Position numbers and translations under genes: made by a program | Notes under the pieces: model-generated | Told to the model about the DNA's origin: nothing | Seen by the model: only the letters and a program-made list of their open reading frames with translations | The model's database searches: none | In this document: positions 52,414 to 60,273 of the stretch, piece by piece | Layout: every line of letters starts with the position of its first letter | Numbering within the stretch: the first letter of the stretch is position 1 | NCBI RefSeq assembly: GCF_002994045.1 | Contig: NZ_MQUC01000003.1 | Coordinates: 1,774,501-1,838,500 of the forward strand | Length of the DNA: 64,000 nucleotides | Direction: 5' to 3' | Source of the DNA: Nonlabens agnitus | Lineage (GTDB): Bacteria > Bacteroidota > Bacteroidia > Flavobacteriales > Flavobacteriaceae

Positions 52414-53178
52414 ATGCAGAAGTACAAGATATCGGCTATAGTTCCCTGCTATAATGAGTCACATAATATAGTAGAGGTTTTAAAATCGGTTGAATTTTGC
52501 GATGAGGTGATTCTAGTTGACAGTAACAGCACAGATAACACTGTGGCGCTTGCCCAGCCATACATCGATAAGCTGCTTGTTAGGGAATACGAGCATAGTG
52601 CAAGTCAGAAGAATTGGGCCATTCCACAAGCAAGGAATGAATGGATTTTGTTGGTAGATGCGGATGAGCGAGTAACTCCAGCACTCAAGGAAGAGATCCT
52701 AAACTTATTTGAAAAAATTGACGAGCAACCTCATGTAGGATACTGGATAGGTAGGCTTAATTTTTTCATGGGTAAACAAGTGCGTTACAGTGGTTGGAAA
52801 AATGATAAAGTCATACGCTTTTTTAGAAAGTCAAAATGTCGCTATGCAGACAAACATGTCCATTCTGAAATCATTGCCAATGGTAGCGTAGGATATCTCA
52901 AAAACAAACTGACTCATTATAAGTATATTGGGATCGATGCGCACATGAGAAAGCTACAGCGATATGCCTCTCATCAAGCCTTAGATTATGATCAAAAGAC
53001 AGGAAAAATCACCTTCTTCCATATCATCGTCAAACCTATATGGTCGTTCACAAAGCACTATTTCATACAACGCGGATTTCTTGACGGCTTTGTAGGATTG
53101 ACCATAGCCTATTTGAGAGGTTACATGGTGTTTATGCGCTACGTCAAGTTATGGCTGCTACGCAGAGGTATTGATTAA
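52414..53178 (+). CDS. WaaE-like family 2 glycosyltransferase
   Basis: 254 aa from the ATG at 52414; an 8-codon extension to 52390 would start with TTG inside the TATTTTTG -7-like box. Motifs: KISAIVPCYNESHNIVEVL, CDEVILVDSNSTDNTVALAQ, HSASQKNWAIPQARNEWILL, VDADERV and the WaaE-type RYSGWKNDKVIRFFRKSKCR with HVHSEI. Related enzymes add glucose to lipopolysaccharide inner core. The end contains a membrane-associating stretch (GFVGLTIAYLRGYMVFMRYV). Divergent from the preceding gene. Confidence 0.88.
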   Translation: MQKYKISAIVPCYNESHNIVEVLKSVEFCDEVILVDSNSTDNTVALAQPYIDKLLVREYEHSASQKNWAIPQARNEWILLVDADERVTPALKEEILNLFEKIDEQPHVGYWIGRLNFFMGKQVRYSGWKNDKVIRFFRKSKCRYADKHVHSEIIANGSVGYLKNKLTHYKYIGIDAHMRKLQRYASHQALDYDQKTGKITFFHIIVKPIWSFTKHYFIQRGFLDGFVGLTIAYLRGYMVFMRYVKLWLLRRGID

Positions 53179-53997
53179 TTTTCTGAGATCAGGAAATTCA
53201 TTTAGTATATTTTCCATTTGCTCTCTATTAAAATCCTTATCTACATTGACTTTCTTAAGTGAGATTTTTTGGGTTCCTGCAATAGGAATAGGTTCTGGAA
53301 GATTATATCCAGAAATCACGCTGTTATTCCCATTCAACAAAGCCATCACTTTAAACCATGGATCATCATTTTTGGGAGTAATTCTCATAAAAGTATCAAC
53401 ATCAGTGACTTGTTCGTTTAAAACACCTGCAGGATAAGCTACCGTGAAAGCGCCTATAGGCATGAACCAGTTTTTGTCTGCCGTATCTTTGTTTGCATAT
53501 TTCCATTGAGCATAGGGCAACACTCTACCTTTATCATCAAACGAAATATTACGGCCTCTATGAGAAGTCACCTTCTTGGGGTTTTTGATGGCTGCTTTAT
53601 AAAGGCTTGACAAAGTTGATGGATGATAAATAATGTCATCGTCAACGGTGATGATCATGTCATCAGGAAACTCAACCACGCTATGAATGAGTTTTCGATG
53701 TGAAAAAGTGTAATCTGAGTACCTTATCTCCAACAAGCCTTGAGTCAAATCTGTAAGTGATGTGGGTAACGTACCCTCTAGATCTTTATGAAGCCATAAA
53801 ACGATTTTCTTTGGCTTACAATCTTGTAGCATGATACTCTTCAATGTAATGTGAATAGTACCTAGTCTAGATGGTATTGAAGTTAGGGAAACAATCGCAT
53901 CTATTTCTGGAACGTCTCTGTCAATGAGTTGAGAAATATTTATCCTACTTAGACGGTAACTATGATATAAAGAAGATGGCCACTCTTTGAGTTTCAT
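53158..53997 (-). CDS. GT-A-fold glycosyltransferase-like protein
   Basis: 279 aa. It has a GT-A-like core: IDAIVSLTSIPSRLGTIHIT, KSIMLQDCKPKKIVLWLHKD, and a DxD-type metal motif in DDMIITVDDDIIYHPSTL. Past this the sequence GRVLPYAQWKYANKDTADK and GAFTVAYPAGVL is unlike common GT2 families, so the specific family is not known to me. It overlaps the end of the WaaE-like gene by 21 bp (tail to tail). It starts 1 bp after the upstream kinase-like gene. Confidence 0.72.
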   Translation of the reverse strand: MKLKEWPSSLYHSYRLSRINISQLIDRDVPEIDAIVSLTSIPSRLGTIHITLKSIMLQDCKPKKIVLWLHKDLEGTLPTSLTDLTQGLLEIRYSDYTFSHRKLIHSVVEFPDDMIITVDDDIIYHPSTLSSLYKAAIKNPKKVTSHRGRNISFDDKGRVLPYAQWKYANKDTADKNWFMPIGAFTVAYPAGVLNEQVTDVDTFMRITPKNDDPWFKVMALLNGNNSVISGYNLPEPIPIAGTQKISLKKVNVDKDFNREQMENILNEFPDLRKLINTSA

Positions 53998-53998
53998 G

Positions 53999-54751
53999 TT
54001 AGATGAATTTTTTGAATTTCTTTTTTAAACGCTTTTTGTTTTGGAAATACTGCCTGAACTTTTCTGCATGATGCCACATGGTTTGAATGGTCTGATCTTC
54101 ATCGAGTCCTGCTAGTTCTGCATATTTATCACCCATGATTTCATACATCCACTTTTGAGGTGACAGCCTTTCAAAATTTTTAAGTCGGTCTTCAACCGGT
54201 ATGTCATAAAACTTCATCCTATTCAAATCAACTAGGTAAAACTTATAACCACTTTCATTTATTGAAATTAAGGTATTGCCAGGTGAGTTATCCAAAAAGT
54301 AGATCTGTGCCTCATGCATACGATAAACAAACTGCGTAAAAGACTCTAGAATCTCAATTTTATTCTCAATAGAATCGTCGTGAATCAATTCTCTAAAGGT
54401 AAAGTCATGGGAGGCATACTCACTGACATAGTAACTCTTATAAAAACCTACTGCGCGCCGCTGCTCCAGGTAAGCTACAGGCTCAGGAGTTCCTATTCCA
54501 TTGTTTTTTAGATAAATAGCATTTAGGTATGAGCGCTCTGCTTTTGATTTTCTAAAAAAACGATAAGCAATTTGATTCACGATGTTAGGAACTTTAAAAG
54601 ACTTGACGACCAGCCTTCTGTTCTCAAATTCCACGATCTTTATTTCATTGCGATCATCACCCAATTTTCGATTAGATTCGTGAAAAAGCTCCAGGATGTT
54701 TTGAAACTGCTTTCGCGAAAGCGTACTACTCACAAATATCTCACTGCGCAT
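53999..54751 (-). CDS. Kdo/lipopolysaccharide kinase-like protein (KdkA/InaA family)
   Basis: About 250 aa from the ATG at 54751 (MRSEIFVSSTLSRKQ). It is a small protein-kinase-fold enzyme. Key signs are RRLVVKSFKVPN (Lys in the N-lobe), the catalytic HEAQIYFLDNSPGNTLI (His-x7-Asp-x4-Asn) and the metal-binding FYLVDLNRMKF. KdkA phosphorylates Kdo of lipid A core. Its presence beside the WaaE-like gene suggests core modification. A near-perfect palindrome copy encodes T-L-S-R-K-Q near its N-terminus. Confidence 0.83.
   Translation of the reverse strand: MRSEIFVSSTLSRKQFQNILELFHESNRKLGDDRNEIKIVEFENRRLVVKSFKVPNIVNQIAYRFFRKSKAERSYLNAIYLKNNGIGTPEPVAYLEQRRAVGFYKSYYVSEYASHDFTFRELIHDDSIENKIEILESFTQFVYRMHEAQIYFLDNSPGNTLISINESGYKFYLVDLNRMKFYDIPVEDRLKNFERLSPQKWMYEIMGDKYAELAGLDEDQTIQTMWHHAEKFRQYFQNKKRLKKKFKKFI
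54708..54723. repeat. Iterated palindrome (15/16) inside the Kdo-kinase-like gene
   Basis: TGCTTTCGCGAAAGCG, one mismatch at the first base; read as TLSRKQ. Confidence 0.85.
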
Positions 54752-54889
54752 GATCCTTTCAGGTTTGATGTGCAAAGTAACAATTTTAGTTCTTTACAAA
54801 TCAAAAGCAGGTTGAACTAGTTGACCATTTCATAAACAATAGCTCCACAATTTTTACAACATGCCTCTAGAATCCTTAATTTTGCACCA

Positions 54890-55537
54890 ATGAGTAAGAG
54901 CGATAGACATAAGAATAGAAGAGACCAGATAAGAGGTCGCGAAAACAAGAAAACAAAGGGACCAGAAATAGAAGTTCCTAAAGCGATTGTTCAAGAAGCT
55001 GTTGCTGCGCTCAAAAAGGGCCAGACCATTCTCTACCCTACAGATACCATCTATGGTATAGGTTGCGACGCCACAAATTATGAGGCTGTAGAAAAGATTT
55101 ATGAAATAAAGGAACGTGATCCATCAAAATCCCTTTTGATCCTGGTGGATAGTTTCCCTATGCTAGATCAATACATTGAAGAAGTTCCAGAAATGGCTTG
55201 GGAGGTTCTTAAAGTCAATAAAGATCCATTGACCATTATCTATGATAGGCCTAAAAGCGTTGCAGAAAACCTCATCGCCAGCGACAATTCGCTTGCTATA
55301 CGTGTGACCAACGATCCTTTGTGCCGCGCGATTATTAGAGGACTGCGTAAACCTATCGTTTCTACCAGCGCAAACATAAGTGGGCAGCCCTCACCGGTTC
55401 ATTTTGAAGACATTTCAGAAGAATTGAAAGAGCGCATTGATCACATCGTGGATCTACCTTTACCAGCTAAAAACGTCAAACCTAGCGCCATCATGAAAAT
55501 ATCCAACAATGGCGTGATCAAGGTCATTAGAAAGTAA
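54890..55537 (+). CDS. L-threonylcarbamoyladenylate synthase (Sua5/YciO/YrdC family)
   Basis: 215 aa with a basic N-terminal extension (KSDRHKNRRDQIRGRENKK), then the YrdC fold: ILYPTDTIYGIGCDATNYEA, IYEIKERDPSKSLLILV, LAIRVTNDPLCRAIIRGL and KPIVSTSANISGQPSP. It makes the threonylcarbamoyl-AMP used for t6A37 of tRNA. YciO paralogues look similar and lack the activity; the KxR..S/T and SANISG motifs are present. It lies 5 bp before cca. Confidence 0.87.
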   Translation: MSKSDRHKNRRDQIRGRENKKTKGPEIEVPKAIVQEAVAALKKGQTILYPTDTIYGIGCDATNYEAVEKIYEIKERDPSKSLLILVDSFPMLDQYIEEVPEMAWEVLKVNKDPLTIIYDRPKSVAENLIASDNSLAIRVTNDPLCRAIIRGLRKPIVSTSANISGQPSPVHFEDISEELKERIDHIVDLPLPAKNVKPSAIMKISNNGVIKVIRK

Positions 55538-55542
55538 GTTAC

Positions 55543-56973
55543 ATGCCTCAGCATAATTTTAAGGAAGCGATAAAGTCCAGCGTGTTTCAAACGCTGAGCC
55601 AAGCAGCACAAGACATAGGTGTAGATGCCTATGTCATAGGTGGTTTTGTACGTGACTTTTTACTGGAAAGAGGCAACAAACAAGACATCGACATCGTGGC
55701 CGTAGGCAGCGGAATTGAACTGGCACAAAGGACTAAAGAGCTGCTCCCACAAAGCACCAAGATTAGCATTTTCAAGAATTATGGGACTGCCATGATAAAA
55801 ACCAATGATCTAGAACTGGAATTTGTGGGCGCGAGAAAGGAAAGCTATGATCGCGGCAGCCGCAATCCTGTGGTAGAAGATGGAACTCTTGAAGATGATC
55901 AAAACCGTCGTGATTTCACCATCAACGCGATGGCTTTCTCATTACAACCTGATAATTACGGCGACTTATTGGATCCATTTAATGGACTGGACGACTTGAA
56001 AAAGAAAGTCATCAAGACGCCACTAGATCCAGATATCACATATAGCGACGATCCTTTACGCATGTTGCGTGCGATACGATTTGCAAGCCAGCTGGAGTTT
56101 ACCATAGAACCAGGTTCTTTTAAAAGTATTCAAAAAAATGCATACCGCATTGGGATCATCTCTAACGAGCGCATCGTCACAGAACTCAATAAGATCATGA
56201 TGTGCGATGCTCCGTCACATGGATTCCTATTACTGGAAAAATCAGGTCTACTGGAACTTATATTGCCAGAATTGACCGCTCTTAAAGGTATTGAAGAGGT
56301 AGAAGGACAAACGCACAAAGACAACTTTTACCACACGCTGGAAGTGGTGGACAATATTTCCAGAAATACAGATGATTTATGGCTTCGATGGGCGGCCATG
56401 CTTCACGATATAGGTAAAGCACCAACTAAAAGATTTAGCAAAAAGGTAGGCTGGACCTTCCATGGTCACGAGTTTAAAGGGTCAAAAATGGTTTATCATC
56501 TCTTCAAAAGGTTGCGCATGCCACTTAACGATAAGATGAAGTTTGTACAGCAAATGGTGCGCATGTCTTCACGACCCATTGCGGTTATTGATGAGGCTGC
56601 CACAGACAGTGCCGTTAGGAGATTGGTACACGATGCTGGCGATCACATCGAGGATTTGATGACTCTTTGTGAGGCAGATATCACTACTAAAAACCCAAAG
56701 CGCTTCAAGAAATACCACAACAATTTCCAGAAGGTACGCGATAAAATCGTCGAGGTTGAAGAACGTGATCACGTACGTAATTTCCAACCGCCAGTCACTG
56801 GTGAGGAAATTATGCAAACCTTCAACTTGAAGCCTTGCCGTGAGATAGGAATGATCAAATCTGCGATTAAAGAAGCCATACTGGACGGTGATATTCCTAA
56901 CGAGCACGATGCAGCGTATCAATTGATGTTGCAAAAAGGTGAGCAATTAGGGTTAAAGCCTCAAACCATTTAA
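55543..56973 (+). CDS. cca: CCA-adding tRNA nucleotidyltransferase with HD domain
   Basis: 476 aa. The nucleotidyltransferase head has YVIGGFVRDFLLERGNKQDI (GG-x-VRD and DxD), RRDFTINAMAFSL and DPLRMLRAIRFASQL. An HD domain follows (HTLEVVDNISRN and AAMLHDIGKAPTKRF). It adds or repairs the tRNA 3' CCA. It could be a poly(A) polymerase paralogue, but in Bacteroidota a single class II enzyme serves as Cca. Paired with the tsaC-like gene. Confidence 0.92.
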   Translation: MPQHNFKEAIKSSVFQTLSQAAQDIGVDAYVIGGFVRDFLLERGNKQDIDIVAVGSGIELAQRTKELLPQSTKISIFKNYGTAMIKTNDLELEFVGARKESYDRGSRNPVVEDGTLEDDQNRRDFTINAMAFSLQPDNYGDLLDPFNGLDDLKKKVIKTPLDPDITYSDDPLRMLRAIRFASQLEFTIEPGSFKSIQKNAYRIGIISNERIVTELNKIMMCDAPSHGFLLLEKSGLLELILPELTALKGIEEVEGQTHKDNFYHTLEVVDNISRNTDDLWLRWAAMLHDIGKAPTKRFSKKVGWTFHGHEFKGSKMVYHLFKRLRMPLNDKMKFVQQMVRMSSRPIAVIDEAATDSAVRRLVHDAGDHIEDLMTLCEADITTKNPKRFKKYHNNFQKVRDKIVEVEERDHVRNFQPPVTGEEIMQTFNLKPCREIGMIKSAIKEAILDGDIPNEHDAAYQLMLQKGEQLGLKPQTI

Positions 56974-56996
56974 TAATTTTTCTTAACTTGGTTAGG

Positions 56997-57416
56997 ATGA
57001 AAATCTTGATCACATTATACCTCACTATAGCGTTTATTTTCGCGAGCTGCTACATGAGTAACGCACAATCTGCGCCAGTCAAAACGACTTCTGTTTCATT
57101 AGTTCAGACCAGCTATCAGCCGCAATCTCTGCTCAATTCTATGACTAGATTACCACAATCAGGTAGGCTTCAGGTTTCCAATAGAAGTTTTGGTTGGTCA
57201 CAAAACCTTCAGACTAACAACACACAGCCCATGGTGATGGTAGATCCAGACAATGACAGACTTGCCAAATTGTACGATAACTTGGTCATCAACTTTACGA
57301 TTCTTGACGAATACGCCTTGAAATACAAACTTCAAAATCCAGCATTGTATGAAGCTGGAAGAAATACGATCTTTTCACAGGTAGAAAATCCCTTTTCCCG
57401 CAATCTTCAGTTTTAA
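56997..57416 (+). CDS. Small secreted protein of unknown function
   Basis: 139 aa from the ATG at 56997, 23 bp after cca. The signal peptide is MKILITLYLTIAFIFASCYM, with cleavage likely after SNA; the Cys context (IFASC) is a poor lipobox. The mature part is Gln/Ser/Asn-rich for about 65 residues, then a helical DRLAKLYDNLVINFTILDEY region. Family not recognised. Confidence 0.6.
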   Translation: MKILITLYLTIAFIFASCYMSNAQSAPVKTTSVSLVQTSYQPQSLLNSMTRLPQSGRLQVSNRSFGWSQNLQTNNTQPMVMVDPDNDRLAKLYDNLVINFTILDEYALKYKLQNPALYEAGRNTIFSQVENPFSRNLQF

Positions 57417-57442
57417 AAGTGTTATGGTGTAATTAAATATTT

Positions 57443-57458
57443 CGCTTTCGCGAAAGCG
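57443..57458. repeat. Iterated palindrome between the small secreted protein and pepT
   Basis: Perfect copy extended to TTCGCTTTCGCGAAAGCGAA (57441-57460), 27 bp after the stop of the upstream gene. Confidence 0.9.
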
Positions 57459-57571
57459 AACTCCATTCCACTTCATACCTTCTTTAACCAGCTACACTGG
57501 CATCTGGCTTTTTGATAATTTTTAGTTCCTTTCAAGAGCCAAATCTTATCTTTACCCATCAAATTTAAGCT

Positions 57572-58807
57572 ATGGAAAAACAAGCCATTATTGACCGGTT
57601 TGTAAGTTATATTACGATTGATACAGAGTCAGATCCAGCAAGCGAGACCACGCCCAGCACAGATAAACAGTGGAATCTTGCACGCAAACTGCACCAAGAA
57701 TTGATCGACATGGGAATGAAGGATGTGAGCATTGACGAGAATGCTTATGTGATGGCGACGCTACCTACTAATGTGGATTTTGAAGTACCCACAATTGGAT
57801 TTATTTCCCACTTTGATAGCACTCCAGATTTTACGGGAAAAAACATTAAGCCACAGATTATAGAGAAATATGATGGGCGCGACATTCCGTTAAAAGGTAG
57901 CGACCTGGTGCTCTCACCAGACTACTTTGACGATCTTAAACAATACAAAGGCCAGACCATCATCACTACCGATGGTACTACCCTACTCGCTGCAGACGAT
58001 AAAGCAGGAATCACAGAGATCATGACGGCGATGAAGCACCTGATTGACCATCCAGAAATTAAGCATGGAGTAATCAAGGTAGGGTTCACTCCAGATGAAG
58101 AAATAGGTCGAGGCGCTCATAAATTTGATGTGGCAAAATTTGGTGCAGATTGGGCCTACACTATGGATGGCAGCCAGATAGGCGAATTGGAATATGAAAA
58201 CTTCAACGCAGCTGGAGCCGTAGTGACGTTTACAGGTAAAATTGTACATCCTGGCTATGCCAAGGGAAAGATGATCAACTCGATGTACATCGCTTCAGAG
58301 TTTATCGACTCTTTGCCTAGACTGGAAACTCCAGAACATACTGAAGGTTACCAAGGTTTTTTCCACCTGCACAATATGAAAGGTGCTGTTGAAAAGACAG
58401 AGCTACACTACATCATACGCGATCACGATAAAGACCATTTTGAGGCTCGTAAGAATGTGATGCACAAACTTGCTGCAGACATGAACGCTCAATATGAGCG
58501 TGAAGCAGTAACCATCGAGATCAAGGATCAGTATTTCAATATGAGGGAAAAGGTGGAGCCTGTCATGCATATTGTTGATATTGCAGAGCAAGCGATGAAG
58601 GATCTAGACATTGAGCCTATCATAAAACCCATACGTGGTGGAACCGATGGTTCCCAGTTGAGTTATATGGGTTTACCTTGTCCTAATATTTTTGCGGGCG
58701 GCCATAATTTTCACGGACCCTATGAGTACGTACCCGTAGAAAGCATGATCGCAGCTAGTAAAGTGATTGTCAGAATTGCAAAGTTGGTTGCTAAGAAGAA
58801 GAAATAA
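57572..58807 (+). CDS. pepT: Peptidase T (tripeptide aminopeptidase)
   Basis: 411-aa M20 zinc aminopeptidase removing the N-terminal residue of tripeptides. Zinc and catalytic motifs: [14 protein letters not shown] (His and Asp), [20 protein letters not shown] (bridging Asp), [16 protein letters not shown] (catalytic Glu pair), [19 protein letters not shown] and [20 protein letters not shown] with [13 protein letters not shown]. Length matches E. coli PepT (408). Cytoplasmic. Confidence 0.95.
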   Translation: MEKQAIIDRFVSYITIDTESDPASETTPSTDKQWNLARKLHQELIDMGMKDVSIDENAYVMATLPTNVDFEVPTIGFISHFDSTPDFTGKNIKPQIIEKYDGRDIPLKGSDLVLSPDYFDDLKQYKGQTIITTDGTTLLAADDKAGITEIMTAMKHLIDHPEIKHGVIKVGFTPDEEIGRGAHKFDVAKFGADWAYTMDGSQIGELEYENFNAAGAVVTFTGKIVHPGYAKGKMINSMYIASEFIDSLPRLETPEHTEGYQGFFHLHNMKGAVEKTELHYIIRDHDKDHFEARKNVMHKLAADMNAQYEREAVTIEIKDQYFNMREKVEPVMHIVDIAEQAMKDLDIEPIIKPIRGGTDGSQLSYMGLPCPNIFAGGHNFHGPYEYVPVESMIAASKVIVRIAKLVAKKKK

Positions 58808-58828
58808 AAAAATCACAATTTAGAATTT

Positions 58829-58858
58829 AAAGACGCTCTTATCGAGCGTCTTTTTTAT
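58829..58858 (+). terminator. Terminator of pepT
   Basis: AAAGACGCTC-TTATC-GAGCGTCTTTTTT, 21 bp after the pepT stop. Confidence 0.9.
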
Positions 58859-58889
58859 TTTGGTAGAGTTTGCTTATCTGTATGCTGAC

Positions 58890-58904
58890 AGGCAGGCGCG
58901 AAAG
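58890..58904. repeat. 15-bp inverted repeat, left copy flanking the amidohydrolase gene
   Basis: AGGCAGGCGCGAAAG. Its exact reverse complement is at 60231-60245, so the pair brackets the gene at 58938-60152. Confidence 0.75.
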
Positions 58905-58937
58905 TGGATACCACTACAATTTTTATAACTACCATTA

Positions 58938-60152
58938 ATGAGCGAAACGATTCTTTACAATTGCAAGCTGGATCAACAAGAGCAAACTTTCGATATTCAC
59001 GTTGAAGATCAGGTAATTTCTCGCATAGAACATCATGCCAAGACCCCAGATGACGCCTTGGATCGCCATGGAAAGCTGGTCACCGTTGGCCTTGCAGAAA
59101 GTCACTTGCATCTGGATAAGGCCTGTATTTTGGATCGTTCGACTATTGAAGAAGGAACGCTGGAAGAGGCCGTGGAACAAACGGGTCAAGCCAAAGAAGA
59201 ATTTACCGAAGAAGACGTCTACGAGCGTGCCAAAAATGTGATCCAGATGATCCTGCCAAATGGAACCACTAGCGTGAGAACCTATGTAGAAACCGACTCA
59301 AAAACAGAACTGCGCAGTCTTAAAGCTTTGCAGCAGCTTCAAAAAGATGTTTCCCACCAGGTAGATATTGAAATGGTGGCTTTTGCCCAAAACGGTCTAA
59401 CAACGGCTCCTAAAACAGTGAAGCTTCTCCAGCAAGCTTTTGAATCGGGAATCAAAACCATAGGCGGTTGTCCCTATAAAGACAAGGATCCCAAAGCTCA
59501 CATAAATCTCGTTTTTAAACTTGCTCAAGAATATAACTTGAATGTAGATTTTCATATGGATTTTGATCTTCAAGCCAGCAACAGTTCTATTCCATACATG
59601 TGCGAGGTGATGGATAGAACAAATTTCAAGAACAAGGTATCCATAGGTCACGTGACTAAACTCATGGCTCTAAAAACAGATCGGCGTAAAGATTTGGAAA
59701 AAATGCTGGCAGATCATGATGTATCCGTTTGTGTATTGCCTGCAACAGATTTGTTTTTGAATGGCCGCGATCATGAAAAACTCATACCTCGCGGAGTTCT
59801 AAGACCGACAGAATTTGATGATCTGGATCTCAATGCCGCGATAAGTAGCAATAATATTCTAAACGCCTTCACGCCTTATGGTGACGGCAACTTGTTGCGT
59901 ATGACAAATCTGTATGCAAACGTGAGCCAATTGTCGACAGACGACGAAATGAGACAGTGCTTTGAAATGATCACTACCAACGCATTTAAAATTTTAAGAA
60001 AAACCAGAACGATTCAAGTAGGACAGCCCGCAGATCTCGTTTTATGGAATACCGATTCCATTGCTAGTGCCGTGCGCAAATTACCCCAAGCGCTTGCTGG
60101 TTGGAAGGATGGCAAAAAAACCTTTAGCAATCCAGCACCTATCATTTATTAA
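58938..60152 (+). CDS. Cytosine-deaminase-like amidohydrolase
   Basis: 404-aa metal-dependent hydrolase. Metal-ligand motifs: ESHLHLDKACIL (HxH), GCPYKDKDPKAHINLVF, NLNVDFHMDFDLQ (His), SIGHVTKLMA (His) and VCVLPATDLFLNGRDHE (Asp). The arrangement is that of the CodA/AtzC subfamily, which deaminates cytosine or triazine-type rings. The substrate may be cytosine or another N-heterocycle. The beta-sandwich parts at both ends (about 1-50 and 355-404) are present. Bracketed by a 15-bp inverted repeat. Confidence 0.83.
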   Translation: MSETILYNCKLDQQEQTFDIHVEDQVISRIEHHAKTPDDALDRHGKLVTVGLAESHLHLDKACILDRSTIEEGTLEEAVEQTGQAKEEFTEEDVYERAKNVIQMILPNGTTSVRTYVETDSKTELRSLKALQQLQKDVSHQVDIEMVAFAQNGLTTAPKTVKLLQQAFESGIKTIGGCPYKDKDPKAHINLVFKLAQEYNLNVDFHMDFDLQASNSSIPYMCEVMDRTNFKNKVSIGHVTKLMALKTDRRKDLEKMLADHDVSVCVLPATDLFLNGRDHEKLIPRGVLRPTEFDDLDLNAAISSNNILNAFTPYGDGNLLRMTNLYANVSQLSTDDEMRQCFEMITTNAFKILRKTRTIQVGQPADLVLWNTDSIASAVRKLPQALAGWKDGKKTFSNPAPIIY

Positions 60153-60180
60153 CTCAATAAATGTCTGGCTAAAAACAAAA

Positions 60181-60217
60181 CAGCTCGCAAAAATGATTTT
60201 TGCAAGCTGTATTTATT
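60181..60217. terminator. Hairpin between amidohydrolase and GH31 genes
   Basis: CAGCTCGCAAAAAT-GA-TTTTTGCAAGCTG with A-rich left flank and ATTTATT on the right; a weak two-way terminator for convergent genes. Confidence 0.6.
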
Positions 60218-60230
60218 GGGATAAATATTG

Positions 60231-60245
60231 CTTTCGCGCCTGCCT
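60231..60245. repeat. 15-bp inverted repeat, right copy flanking the amidohydrolase gene
   Basis: CTTTCGCGCCTGCCT, exact reverse complement of 58890-58904. It continues into a small hairpin CTGCCTTTTGTAGGCAG (60239-60255). The CTTTCGCG half matches part of the iterated palindrome. Confidence 0.75.
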
Positions 60246-60273
60246 TTTGTAGGCAGACAGTACAGCGGTCCAC

